64,000 nt of DNA from Isoetes taiwanensis (lineage: Eukaryota; Streptophyta; Lycopodiopsida; Isoetales; Isoetaceae): assembly GCA_021234155.1 (NCBI GenBank), contig JAJEKV010000016.1, positions 3,743,896 to 3,807,895 on the forward strand, written 5' to 3'. The notes beneath the pieces are model-generated. The model did no database searches. It saw only the letters and a list, made by a program, of their open reading frames with translations, and was not told the DNA's origin. A program made the translations under genes and the position numbers. Below are positions 1-10,855 of the stretch, one piece after another; the first letter of the stretch is position 1; every line of letters starts with the position of its first letter.

Positions 1-165
1 TTTGCTGCTTCGACCTGCTCGTCTACCTCTCTGCGCAGATCAATCCGCCTTTAATCCATTTGCCCTTTTTGTCTTCCCTGCAGTCGGTTCAGTCCCTTCA
101 ATCCGGACAGTCCATCTGCTTCGTATCTAGGCTGACACCTGTACAGGCTGACCCATTCTCCAACA
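1..165 (-). repeat. 3' LTR of copia A (partial)
   Basis: The sequence matches 7028-7192 with a single T/G difference near position 53. It ends in CCAACA at 165, where the internal region begins with the complement of a short polypurine tract. The outer part of this LTR lies left of the window. Confidence 0.9.
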
Positions 166-173
166 TCTCCGCC

Positions 174-1288
174 TCAGCCTGTACACTCAAAAATTCCTAC
201 TTGTCTTTTAGCCAAATCCAGCTTGGGCTCTGTTAGCACTTTCGTTAGCATATCTGCTTGTTGTGCATTTGTGGGAACATGCTTTACTTCTATTTCTCCT
301 TTCTCAACTTCGTCTCTTATGAAATGGTGATGGATCTCTATGTGCTTCGTCCTAGAGTGGCAAGCAGGATTCTTACACATTGCTACTCCACTTTTATTAT
401 CACAATAAAGCAACGTTGCCTTTTCATTCCTATGGCCAAGTTCGCTGAGCATTCTCCTCAACCATATGATCTCTGATGCTGCTAGCGAGACTGCCACATA
501 CTCTGCTTCTGCGCTTGACTTGGCCACACATTCTTGCTTTTTGCTTGCCCACGATATGGGTGTGTTTCCAATCTTGCAAACATACCCAGATGTAGATCTC
601 AGGTCATCTACATCGCCGCCCCAATCAGCATCTGCAAATCCTATCAATTCATATTTGTCGCCCTGTGTGAACCGGATGCCTTGACTGATTGTTCCCTTTA
701 AATATCTCAATACTCGCTTGGCAGCTATCCAGTGCTGCACACCCGGATTATTATTGTATCTGCTCAATAAATTGACCGCATATGTGATGTCTGGTCTTGT
801 ACAATTCGCTGCGTATAGCAGACTGCCTATCAACTCACGATAGGGCTTTCTTCTCATTTCTTTAACTTCCAGTGCAGATTTTGTGCACATTTTACTGCTA
901 ATTTTTGTGCCCGGCATAATAGGGGTTTTGGCGGGATTGCATTCTTGCATTCCAAATTTATCCAGCATCTTCTTGATATATTGCTCCTGTGTCAAATACA
1001 GCTCCCCCCTTTAGCCTATTTCTTTTGACTTCCATTCCCAACAACTACTTCTGTCATCTGAAAGCGACTCTTTAACAACATCTTGCACTTGCCTATCCAT
1101 TCCCTGTCATTGCTTACAATGATGCAATCATCTACGTATAGTGCCATAATTAGGCATTTGTTCTCTTCTCTCCACATGTACAAATTACCTTCAGTTTTGA
1201 GTTTAATAAGCCCAATAGATATGAGAAATCTATTCATGCACAAATACCATTGCCTCGATGCTTGCCTCAAGCCGTAAATTGCCTTTTT
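174..1288 (-). pseudogene. Copia A pol: RT C-terminal half and RNase H
   Basis: Two minus-strand frames together cover the end of a copia polyprotein. The first (about 1288-1016) has the GLRQASRQWY block and the YVDD catalytic motif of copia reverse transcriptase. The second (995-174, 273 aa) carries SRYNNNPG and KRVLRYLKGT, then RNase H with FADADWGGD, SAEAEYVA and SRTKHIEI near the C-terminus. The frames are separated by a break near 996-1016, so the protein is not translatable as one product. The upstream RT part is at 6305-6598, displaced by insertion of element B within a lysine-rich stretch just before AIYGLRQ. Confidence 0.9.
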
Positions 1289-1871
1289 TGTTGGATTAAT
1301 AAAAAAAAAACAATTCCTTGCAAGGATGTAAGTTCAACACAATGATTTACTTGTACTTTCAGTCTAGCAATATTAAATCAATAAAACATCTTCAAGTACA
1401 AAAGCATCTAGTATCAAGAAAGCCAAGTTATGGTCATTCATTCCTTGATATGCTCAAAATCATTTCATCACTTTTACTCTAAGCAATGAGTACTTCCTAA
1501 GCTCAAACTATAGATCATCATCATCGAGAGCTCCGCTGCACTCAAATCCGGCACCCCATTCCTATGTATATCTTGCACGACGGTTACGGCTAGATCTCAG
1601 TGACTCAGAATAGAAACCTCATCTACAGCTTATATCCCACATGCCAACAAAAGGAATATAGCGTTTTCATCAAGCACATAAAGCACATAAAGCACTTATA
1701 TGCATAAAGCACATAAAGCACTTATATGCATAAAGCACTCAGTTGTATACGAATCTTCAACCTGTAAGACCATTACAACCCACTGCCACTGCTTCTCATA
1801 GGTTGTTCTTGTAGTAAAAATATATTCACTGCCACTGCTTCTCATGAATATAAGATGCATATAATATAACC
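1289..1871 (-). repeat. 3' LTR of copia B, truncated at its inner end
   Basis: The sequence is identical by eye to 5702-6284 but lacks the last 15 bp of the complete copy (6285-6299). It contains a short internal tandem duplication of a CATAAAGCA-rich block around 1676-1735, shared by both LTRs. Confidence 0.9.
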
Positions 1872-2543
1872 CTTCTAATTCCAAGTTATTAGTTTTGTAT
1901 GCAACTCCTTCTTCAGCAGTACCTTTTAAATATCTTAAAACTCGTTTTGCTGCAGTCCAATGTTCTCTGCCAGGATTAGTGTTGTACCTGCTTAACATGT
2001 TAACACTATGTGCAATATCAGGCCTTGTGCAATTGGCCACATATGCTAAACATCCAACCAGGGATCTGTAAGGTACTGACTCCATATCTTTTCTCTCACC
2101 TTCATTTTGTGGACACATACTTTCAGTCAACTTACACCCAGGTACAGCAGGAGTTTTACATACTTTGCAGTCTTGCATGTTAAATCTTTTTAACATGTCA
2201 TATATTTGTTTCTTTTGAGTGAGCATTACTATACCCTCTGCCCTATTTCTGGCCATTTCAACACCAAGAAAATTTTTCAACTCTCCTAAGTCAGTCATTT
2301 CAAATCTTTGTCTTAGCAAATCTTTACACATATTCAAGCAGGTTGTTCCTTTAGCCACCATTATATTGTCATCAACATATAAGGCTAAGACACACCATTC
2401 TTCTCCATCTCTTGAAACTTGTAAAGATTACCATCATTATCTAATTTAATAAATTTTTGCTCTCTTAAAAAGCTGTCCATGCACTTGTACCATTCTCGGG
2501 GAATGTTTCAAACCATACTTGCTCTCTGAGCTTCCAAACTTTG
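1872..2543 (-). pseudogene. Copia B pol: RT C-terminal part, no RNase H
   Basis: The minus-strand frame at 2361-1872 encodes the copia RT thumb/connection: TDLGELKNFLGVE, then SVPYRSLVGCLAYVANCTRP and KRVLRYLKGT. The RT core motif lies just upstream in another frame. After about 160 codons the frame meets the left LTR and continues for about 59 meaningless codons. The RNase H domain expected after the RYLKGT block is deleted. Confidence 0.88.
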
Positions 2544-3857
2544 TTAGCTCCTGCTCAAATCCTGGGGCTGCTTCATAAATATTTCTTCTTCTAAAGTTGC
2601 ATTCAAAAATGCAGTCTTAACATCCATATGATGTACTTCTAAATCACATGCATTTGCAATTGCCAGTAACATTCTCACACTATTCATTTTGACTAATGGA
2701 GAAAAAGTTTCATCAAAATCCTGACCTTTTTTCTGTGAGAATCCTTGTGCCACCAGTCTAGCCTTGTATCTAGGTGTCTTTCCATCCACACCTGTTTTAA
2801 TTCTGAATAGCCACTTGTTTCCAACAATATTCTTTCCACAAGGAATATCAACAAGTTCATATGTGTTAGTATTGTGAAAAGAATTCATTTCCTCATTCAT
2901 AGCATTTATCCATTTATCCTTATCTGCTGAATTTAATACATCCTCATATGTACTTGGAATAGCTGGATCTAGATGAGTCAGGATCTCAAAAATACTATCC
3001 AGCTCTCCTTCTATATCTTGAAGTCTTTTACTCTTACCTCGAGTTGTTCTACCATGAATTGATGGATCAACCTTGATATTTGCTTGCTGCAACCTTTCTA
3101 CTTCAGTGATTCTTTTTTTTCTCGATGGTATGACAGCACTGGTTGATGACTCTGATGGCTCAGCTGAAACACCTTGATTTTGGACTTGTGTTTCTTCTGA
3201 GTCACCTACTTCTTCATTGGTGTTCTCCTCAGCTTCTGCATTTATATTCTTAAGGTCATCTGGAGCATCATCATCATAATCAACCACTTTAGTACTTGAC
3301 CTATTATTTTCAGCATTATCAACATTCGCTATGTTCTCAATAACTTCCTTTTGCTTGTTTTCCTTTATCAGAACTTTATACACTTGTGTTTCATCAAATG
3401 TAACATCCCTACTCACCACTACTCCTCTTGTGCTTGGATTATATAATCTGTAGGCTTTGGATTGTTTATCATAACCAACAAGGTAGGTAATCATGGCCCT
3501 GTCATCCAGTTTCCTCCTCAGTTCTTCTGGAATGTGTGTGTAGGCCAAGCATCCATACAATCTTAGCCTACTATAATCCAGTGTCTTCCCTGACCAAAGC
3601 ATATCAGGAATTGCACCTTGTATGCTCACTGAAGGTAGGCTATTTTGAATCATGGCAGCAGCTTGCACGGCCTCTTCCCATAGGAAATTTGGAAGCCCTG
3701 AAAATTTCAACATACTTCTTCTGACATTAAGCAAGGTTACGTTCTTTCTTTCTGCAATCCCATTACGTTGGGCGTGTATCTGCAAGTAAGTTGTCTTTTT
3801 TATTCCTTTTAGTTTTGCAATATTGTTTAAATTCCCGACAAAAATTCTCCACCTCAT
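2544..3857 (-). pseudogene. Copia B pol: integrase C-terminal half to RT N-terminal half
   Basis: This 437-aa frame starts within the integrase core (AQRNGIAERKN, the region of the catalytic Glu). It continues through SMLKFSGLPNFLWEEAV and the GKTLDYSRLRLYGCLAY block, an acidic linker (residues ~170-260), and RT motifs including WLFRIKTGVDGK, ARLVAQGF and [16 protein letters not shown]. The frame breaks at the C-terminal end (QPQDLSRS), where a typical element continues into GLRQ and YVDD. The integrase N-terminal half lies at about 3860-4160 in other frames. Confidence 0.9.
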
Positions 3858-4168
3858 CGGACCTCAAGCATTTGATCTTCCCCTTGAGTTTGAGTCTCAA
3901 CTTCATTTACATATTGTTTGAACACTTCCATTGCCTTATGTTTTGTTCTCAAACAATAAATGTGAGTATGTCTACTAAAATCATCAATCGGGTCATGAAA
4001 TATCTTTTTCCGGATAAGCTTTGTTACATTCATAGGTCCACATAAATCGGTATGTACAAGATCTAATAACCCTTGTGCTTTTTGTTGGACCTTTTGAAAA
4101 CTAATCTACTATGTTTGCCAAGAGCACATCCAGACATCTGATTTTCCAGTTTCATTCAAAATTACGCT

Positions 4169-4501
4169 TCAATAAATCCTTTTTTTGCATAAAAGCTCAA
4201 TAGTTTTTGAATTTACATGACCAAGTCTTCCATGCCATGTATCAACTGATGGCATGGTTATAAGATTAAGACAAGTTGGTTCACAATGTATAGCTTCAAG
4301 TCCAAATAGATTTCCAATCCTTTTTCCAATAAACTTCACTTTATTTCCAAGTAACACATTACATTGCAATCTCTCAAACACAACCTTATAACCAAGGTCT
4401 ACCAATTGAGCAATAGAAATTAAGTTTCTAACAAGTCCAGGTACACACAAAACTTTTCTTAACACAACCTTCTTTCCTTGCAAATCAAATAACTCGAGCA
4501 T
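4169..4501 (-). pseudogene. Copia B pol: GAG-pre-integrase domain
   Basis: The 110-aa frame contains VLCVPGLVRNLISIAQLVD and the WHGRLGHVN motif. These are diagnostic of the pre-integrase/HHCC zinc-binding segment between protease and integrase in copia polyproteins. A frame break follows at about 4168. Confidence 0.88.
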
Positions 4502-4577
4502 TCCACTATCTTTAATTTGCTTGAGTTCTCCATTCCCAAACCGAACATGTCCAATTTGGCTTCACCCTTACAATTTT

Positions 4578-4860
4578 TCAATAGCCTTGAGCTGGGCCTC
4601 TTGATTTTTCAGCTCCTGAATCTAAAATGAGAACACCCTTGTCATGACATTTTTCCTTTGAAAAATAATTATTTGAGATGTTTACCTCAATATCTTCATC
4701 CAGCTCTTCCTCCTCGGATTCTTTAACCATATTTAAGCTTGACTTTTTTCTTCCTCCCTCTGTTTTTATTCTCGAATATTTCTTATCTTGTGCTTTATTT
4801 CTTTTTGGACTAGGGCACTTGTTTGCCATATGACCCTTCTTCCTTCACAATTATAGCATA
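4578..4860 (-). pseudogene. Copia B gag zinc knuckle and protease start
   Basis: The minus strand carries CYNC in one frame and HMANKC in the next, a CCHC zinc knuckle broken by a small frameshift near 4830. An acidic linker and LILDSGA follow; the latter is the active-site motif of a retroviral-type aspartic protease. The frame fails shortly after the motif. Confidence 0.75.
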
Positions 4861-4932
4861 CTATTTCTCTGTCTATCTTAGGGCGGTTTCTCTTCAAATG
4901 TCCATAAGCTGTTTACATTTAAAAGCGGGGAC

Positions 4933-5671
4933 CTAACTTTCCTTTATCAAATAATTTCTTACCTCTTTTGCCGGCATATAGAATTTACGCTTCATCATCA
5001 TCGCATCCTTCCCTTGCTCAAACTCTGTGCGAATCATTTTGATAGCATGCTCCTTTGACACAGCAACATTTCTTAAAAGAGTAGCAAGTTGTGAGTTATG
5101 AGATCTGACTCTAGAAATGGCCAGCAATTGGTAATCTTCATTCAAGACAACTCCTGCACCCTCAAGGTCAGCAATAATAGACTCAAACTTCTCAAGAAAT
5201 TCGGTGATGTTGTCTTTTTCATAAAGTTTTAATCTTCTCAAATTTGTTTTTCCGGCACATCAATTTGAGAGGATGATTTAACCTCAAAGTTATCAATCAT
5301 ATACTTCCACATGTCTGGGAGATTTACCTCTTAATTTTAACTTTATCACAGTTCCAACCTTGTTACTAATTATTGATTGTGCTTCCATAATTTTAGTTTT
5401 CTCTTACGCACTTGTCCCTCTAGTACTTGTACTACCAGTTCCTCTTACATCTGCTAGGTTTGAGGTTTGTGCACCACCACCACCAGCGGAACTAGCACTC
5501 AGCACTACCACTAGCTGCTCCAGCACCAGCAGTATTTGAATCACACAAGTACCATAAGTTCTCAAACTCCAATACTTCCTTTATTCCTTGCTTCCATAAC
5601 TGGAATCCGCTATCTCCCTTAAACACCTCTATGGAATTAAGGAGATTAGCTCCAAACCGTGTTGACATCCT
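4933..5671 (-). pseudogene. Copia B gag
   Basis: A gag start (MSTRFGANLLN, ATG near 5670) is followed by GFQLWK and a Ser/Gly/Ala-rich insert. A second stretch reads MEAQSIISNKVG near 5390. The UBN2/gag core is at 5241-4933, with KDNITEFLEKFESIIADLEG and HAIKMIRTEFEQG. Frameshifts separate the pieces. The N-terminus resembles that of element A, so A and B are related lineages. Confidence 0.8.
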
Positions 5672-5687
5672 GCAGTTGGAATTTTAT

Positions 5688-5700
5688 GGCTCTGATACCA
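5688..5700 (-). other. Primer-binding site of copia B
   Basis: The minus strand reads TGGTATCAGAGCC one base inside the 5' LTR, complementary to the 3' end of plant initiator-Met tRNA. It fixes element orientation and the inner LTR edge at 5702. Confidence 0.9.
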
Positions 5701-5701
5701 C

Positions 5702-6299
5702 TGTTGGATTAATAAAAAAAAAACAATTCCTTGCAAGGATGTAAGTTCAACACAATGATTTACTTGTACTTTCAGTCTAGCAATATTAAATCAATAAAAC
5801 ATCTTCAAGTACAAAAGCATCTAGTATCAAGAAAGCCAAGTTATGGTCATTCATTCCTTGATATGCTCAAAATCATTTCATCACTTTTACTCTAAGCAAT
5901 GAGTACTTCCTAAGCTCAAACTATAGATCATCATCATCGAGAGCTCCGCTGCACTCAAATCCGGCACCCCATTCCTATGTATATCTTGCACGACGGTTAC
6001 GGCTAGATCTCAGTGACTCAGAATAGAAACCTCATCTACAGCTTATATCCCACATGCCAACAAAAGGAATATAGCGTTTTCATCAAGCACATAAAGCACA
6101 TAAAGCACTTATATGCATAAAGCACATAAAGCACTTATATGCATAAAGCACTCAGTTGTATACGAATCTTCAACCTGTAAGACCATTACAACCCACTGCC
6201 ACTGCTTCTCATAGGTTGTTCTTGTAGTAAAAATATATTCACTGCCACTGCTTCTCATGAATATAAGATGCATATAATATAACCTGATACACACTAACA
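5702..6299 (-). repeat. 5' LTR of copia B, complete (598 bp)
   Basis: It begins TGTTGG and ends CTAACA on the plus strand, abuts the primer-binding site on one side and TTTTT TSD on the other. It is the full-length reference for the truncated copy at 1289-1871. Confidence 0.92.
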
Positions 6300-6304
6300 T
6301 TTTT

Positions 6305-6598
6305 TAACTTGCACACCATGTTTGCTCCTTTCTCATACCCCTCCGGCTGTTCCATATATATTTCCTCTTCCAAGTCGCCATTTAGGAATGCAGTTTTGAC
6401 ATCCATGTGTTCTATATCCATATTCCTCTGAACGGCAAGCGCCAACAATGCCCTTACACTAGTAAGCTTCACGATGGGCGAAAAAGTATCTTTGTAATCA
6501 ACTCCAGGTTCCTGCGTGTACCCCTTTGCAACCAACCGAGCTTTGTACCTCTCTACAGATCCATCAGCATTCCTTTTAATTTTGAACAACCACTTGTT
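6305..6598 (-). pseudogene. Copia A pol: RT N-terminal half
   Basis: The frame encodes [20 protein letters not shown], then [17 protein letters not shown] and [20 protein letters not shown]. It stops at the element B insertion after MVCKLK and continues at 1288. Its upstream end (about 6598) is fused directly to the gag N-terminus, so protease and integrase are deleted. Confidence 0.9.
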
Positions 6599-6601
6599 CG
6601 T

Positions 6602-6859
6602 CTACCTCTCTCTCTTCCTCTGCTGCAGAATCAGCTCACTGCCAGACTCCTTTTTTACCATGATTTTCAGAGCTACTGGAGTACCGGGCTCTTTGCCTTT
6701 TCCCTTAGTCTTCTGCCTTGAGGCTGCCGGGTCTACAATATCCCAGAGTTTATCCACCTTTAAGGCTTGCATAATTTTAGCCTTCCACAGCTGGAATCCA
6801 ATCTCTCCATCAAATACCTCGGTGCTATTCAGATAGGTTAATGCAAGTCTGCTTGCCAT
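6602..6859 (-). pseudogene. Copia A gag N-terminus
   Basis: The likely start is the ATG at 6859 (MASRLALTYLNSTEVFDGEI), shortly inside the primer-binding site. GFQLWKAKIMQALKVDKLWD and a Lys-rich stretch follow. The block matches copia B gag in layout (LLNS-EVF-GFQLWK). It is cut at about 6600 and joined to RT. Confidence 0.8.
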
Positions 6860-6871
6860 CTTCACTGTTTT

Positions 6872-6884
6872 GGCTCTGATACCA
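6872..6884 (-). other. Primer-binding site of copia A
   Basis: The minus strand reads TGGTATCAGAGCC one base inside the LTR at 6886, again an initiator-Met tRNA site. Confidence 0.9.
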
Positions 6885-6885
6885 C

Positions 6886-7192
6886 TGAAAATCCGAAATT
6901 GCAAGAATCAGATTAACTTACCTGTCTATCCGACAGCCCAAGCCTTGGTTGCAGCGATGAAATAGTTTCCTTCTCAATCTTTCTTGCCTGCAACCGTCTG
7001 AGTTCCACACCGGCCAATCCGACTCAATTTGCTGCTTCGACCTGCTCGTCTACCTCTCTGCGCAGATCAATCCGCCTTGAATCCATTTGCCCTTTTTGTC
7101 TTCCCTGCAGTCGGTTCAGTCCCTTCAATCCGGACAGTCCATCTGCTTCGTATCTAGGCTGACACCTGTACAGGCTGACCCATTCTCCAACA
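6886..7192 (-). repeat. 5' LTR of copia A (307 bp)
   Basis: The LTR starts TGAAAATCC beside the primer-binding site and ends TCTCCAACA. The next five bases, TCCAT, are the presumed TSD, but the left partner is outside the window. TCCAT is also in frame with the interrupted LINE. Confidence 0.88.
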
Positions 7193-8354
7193 CATCCATA
7201 CGGCTACGAGTTACGGCGGGCTGGAAAGCACTATATGCAATGCAAAACAATAGTCATAGAGCGAGTTGTATGATTGGACCCATCGGTCACACTGCTCAAA
7301 GTCTTAGTGGAGCTGTCCTTTTATCACGGGGTTGAAGTATGGGGCCCAGTAGTATCCCTAAGCTACTTGGAATGACTTGGAAAGCGGTCACGAAAGCCTT
7401 CTTGGTACGAGCACTAGGGGTGAAGTCCACAGTCCCATATCAAATTCTCTGCCCAGAAACAGATTCTTGCCTCTTGAGGGCGGCCCTTGATCGCCACATT
7501 GTCTATTTTCGAAGGTGGTCAACATGGACGATGCTCGTCTCCCAAAACTAAGCTTATATCATGGCAATGGGGCCTACACGCTCAAGGCCTGCTGGAGGGA
7601 AAAGAGAGCTCAATGGATGGCTAGATGGAATGTGCAGGAGCACAGGTGCATACATGTGCAAACAGAGGCAGATCGCCATAGCTTGAGGCAATATCTTGAC
7701 GCTTGCTTCATCAGCAAGCTTTGGGATGCCAGCGCCCTTGAACAGGTCAAGACAGCACACTACCAGCGCCACATAAATCCCACATTGGAACGAGGCCCAC
7801 AATGCTACCTGCGCACCCACTTGCCCATGAAAAGCCTTGAGACTCATTGCCTCCATTCGCGACAGGGGCACATCATCTTCGGATTGAGACAGGCAGATGG
7901 ATTGGTGAGCCACGGCAGGACACAGGCTCTGTCAATGCTGCCAAATGGGAGTCATTGAGGATGAATCTCATACCCTTCAAAGTTGCCCAGCATATGATCA
8001 AATCCGGACGCGCTATGCTGAGTTGGTCAGGCCTGGCCAGCCGCTACATGTGACATTGAGCACGGCATCCGTACGGATGCTAGGATCATACCTTCAGGAG
8101 GTCATGGACATGCGAGATCAGCTATGTCCTCGGGCACGCACTTGACATGTACATACACATTTATTTCATGATGATGTATACTTGTACAGTTTGACAGCAT
8201 TCTTATTACTGCCACGGTTTTTCCCTCGAAAACCCTTCGGGGCGGGGGTTTTTTAACCCGGACAGTAATAAGTTTGCTGCGCTCCTTCTGGGTCCCATAG
8301 GCCGATTGGTCTCAGTGGACGATAAAAAAACTATTCTATTCTATTCTATTCTAT
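7193..8354 (+). mobile_element. LINE copy 1, 3' end with (TTCTA)n tail
   Basis: This is the C-terminal part of a non-LTR retrotransposon ORF2, homologous in all three frames to 49260-50413. It opens with IRLRVTAGWKALYAMQNNSH and ends near 8145 (LGSYLQEVMD then stop). The region lies after the RT core and in copy 2 ends in a Cys/His zinc-finger-like segment; here it is frameshifted several times. The 3' UTR has a short GC hairpin (about 8220-8255) and a GGTCCCATAGGCC block before four TTCTA repeats (8331-8354). Its 5' part must lie left of the window, because copia A is inserted into it. Confidence 0.85.
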
Positions 8355-8800
8355 CTCTATGAAAGATGAATACATGATGGATACTCTTACCATCTACATT
8401 CCTTATACACTACAAATTTAAATAAATATGGATACAAACGGAAATGCAGTAGCACGTCCATTTGTAATGAATTGCTATTCAACACATTATTCTACAGAAT
8501 TGGAATCAGTTGTTATTTAACACCTTATTCTACACAAGGCTTTGAACTCGAATAAGCTCTTTGGGAATCGAACCCAAGTGTTGTCAGCAAGCTTTAAAAT
8601 TGAAATCATACCTGGTGTCCTTGCTCGATGCTCTAAAGATCCAAAATGCACACAACAATTGCACGAGATCTATATCTCATCTCCATTTTCATTCTAACTC
8701 CTCTTCACTAGGACATTAATGTCACATTTCAAATATTGCCAAACCATAATAGCTCTTCAAGATCATAGACCATAGTATAGAACAAGGTATTCATGGTTTA

Positions 8801-8869
8801 CAATAACAATAACAATAACAATAACAATAACAATAACAATAACAATAACAATAACAATAACAATAACAA
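8801..8869. repeat. (CAATAA)n microsatellite
   Basis: About eleven uninterrupted hexanucleotide copies in otherwise unique AT-rich sequence. Confidence 0.95.
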
Positions 8870-9199
8870 AAAGACCAATAATTCACAGTCCTTCAACAAT
8901 CCTTCAGGTGGCCATTTATCTCATGCGCCACAGCAAATCATGCCCCCTAATATTTCTGTGCATTAGGGCCCTTGCCCTACTAAGAGCGGCATGGATGATA
9001 ACTGCCTAGCTCACGGAGGCCCTTCATCCACTCGCATCCATGTACATCAACCAAAGATCAAGGCAACAATTCATATTACTCATAGCCTCACACAACTGGC
9101 TAACAAAAGCAGACAACCTCCCAGATAAATTGTCCACATTCAACATCTCTACAATTTCACCAACACAGGCATTAGCCTCTGGACTCATATGAATAGGTA

Positions 9200-9711
9200 A
9201 GCCTGGATTCTAATTCAGTGAGCTGCAAGGGTAGTGAGGGTCTAGATAAGGCACAGCAAACCCAGGAAGCGACCTTGCACTAATATAACTTTCTTCCTCA
9301 TCCAGCTCATCTGCAACCAACAATCATGATCAGAAAGGACATCCTACATACAAAATAAAACTCAAAAAATAGAAGAAAACCTCCACTATTCATCCTTGCA
9401 TCTGGCATCGTGATCCAAATTCACCAAGAAGCAACGTAGCATCAACAAGCAGGCTTCGCCAAATCTCCACATCACACCACAATAGAACCGACATGGGACA
9501 TAAAAGCATAAACCCCCACCAGAATAGCAGGTTCCATGATGCTCCCAGCATGCCATGACCTCCACATAACTACGCTACCATTATCAGGCAAAATGCCCGC
9601 ATCTACTCCAGTCGAAATACCAACAGTAGAACCCAGCCCTAAAAATCCAACAAAAATGCCCAATGGTTCTTTGATAAGAAATAGCAACTTTTCAGCCCAT
9701 ATGGTTTGCAA
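9200..9711 (-). pseudogene. Possible relic exons of an unrecognised gene
   Basis: A 79-aa minus-strand frame (9711-9472) is followed by a stretch with intron-like character. A good acceptor (TTGGTTGCAG) then precedes an open segment, ADELDEEESYISARSLPGFA, ending at a stop near 9215. Another open segment follows (MSPEANACVGEIVEMLNVDN). I do not recognise a family. It may be a decayed host gene or a transposon product, or chance. Confidence 0.2.
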
Positions 9712-10855
9712 ACCAGTGGAAACTGGAATTTTGATCCTTGCGTCTCGGTTTTATAGGTTTTTTTGCAATTACAGCCTTTTTTCATAAATGAAACTAGCTG
9801 TTTGGTACGTTGGACTTCAAAATGTCAAATTGGATAAACGAATTATATAGTACAAGAACTTTAATCAATACTTGTAGAATAGTTTCCATAATGATTTGTC
9901 TATTTATCGTTCCCTTCCACATAAGGATATGAAGCTAAACCTTTTTCCACGGTAAATTATATATTTTTGGGCAATTTGTATAGAGAAATGGAGTTTGGAA
10001 CTCCATACTCGATTTCGTAGATGAATTCCCGCAACCGTCCCTCCATTCAAAAACATGGCATTGCAAACCATGTTAGTTCGAGGTTGCTTGCCATCATGCT
10101 GGCACTCAACAACTATATTTCATGAATTTCTGTATACAAAAGTGTGCCTAGTTTAGTAAATAGTCCTTTAAACTTATCTTACACAAAGACTTACCTTTAA
10201 AATGAAAAAGACTTATCTTGCAAAAAGTTTATGCACTTCTGATCCTTTTGTAACAAGCAGAACAAATGAAATTGTATAGTTTAGCATCATCCCTGGCCTC
10301 TACCAATGTCTCAACTTTCAACAATGGGGGGAATGCTTGGATCAAAAAGTGGCTTCCATTACTACCATGCCAATCTCCTAAACCATACCTTCCCCCAATG
10401 TATCTCTCTCTCTCCAAGCAACCTGCATATTTATTTGAAATGTTGGACTCTTCTAGAGGGTGGCACTAGTAATGGTTTTGTAAGGAATGGGTAGTGATGC
10501 TATTGACACAAGTTATGTATTGTTGATGCTTGAGTCAATGGTTGCGGTAGGAAACTATATATTCGCTATTAATATCAACTATAACATCCTTTATTGATTA
10601 GACCTTAGAATCAACTCCTTTATCAAATGTGAATGTGTTTAGGGAAGGAGGAGGAGGAGGAGAATGAGACGTTAACCATATACAAATCAAAGAATGCTAT
10701 GATTGTGATGACTATATGGGTATTATACTCGTATTTTCCATGTTTACGTGTAGGTTCATGACAATTATTTGCATCCAAAAAGTCTCATAAGATTGCTTTC
10801 ACAATGAAATGGTAAGAGTTAGCATATTTCAAGGTGTCCAAAACCAAATTATATA

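Larger units (their letters stand above)
1289..6299 (-). mobile_element. Ty1/copia element B nested in copia A
   Basis: The element begins TGTTGG at 1289 and ends CTAACA at 6299, flanked by TTTTT (1284-1288 and 6300-6304) as a 5-bp TSD. The two LTRs look identical over about 583 bp, so insertion was very recent. The order on the minus strand is 5' LTR, iMet primer-binding site, gag, zinc knuckle, protease, pre-integrase, integrase, RT. RNase H, the polypurine tract and the first 15 bp of the 3' LTR are absent: pol coding runs directly into LTR sequence at 1871/1872. Several frameshifts are present, so the element could only move with proteins supplied by another copy. Confidence 0.92.
1..7192 (-). 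mobile_element. Ty1/copia element A, left end cut by window
   Basis: The right LTR (6886-7192, 307 bp, TG...CA) shares its last 165 bp with window positions 1-165, with one mismatch seen by eye. An initiator-Met primer-binding site abuts the right LTR and a purine-rich tract (minus strand, about 166-176) abuts the left one, so the element reads on the minus strand. Internal parts are gag N-terminus (6602-6859), reverse transcriptase (6305-6598 and 1016-1288) and RNase H (174-995). Everything between the gag N-terminus and RT, including protease and integrase, is missing. Copia element B is inserted in the RT. Element A itself lies in a LINE whose frame resumes at 7193. High LTR similarity implies a recent insertion. 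Confidence 0.9.
8355..10855. other. Non-genic AT-rich stretch between LINE and gypsy element
   Basis: No intact gene was recognised. It contains the microsatellite at 8801-8869 and a possible relic exon cluster on the minus strand at 9200-9711. The rest shows only short chance ORFs. Its last five bases, ATATA, are the left TSD of the gypsy element. Confidence 0.6.
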
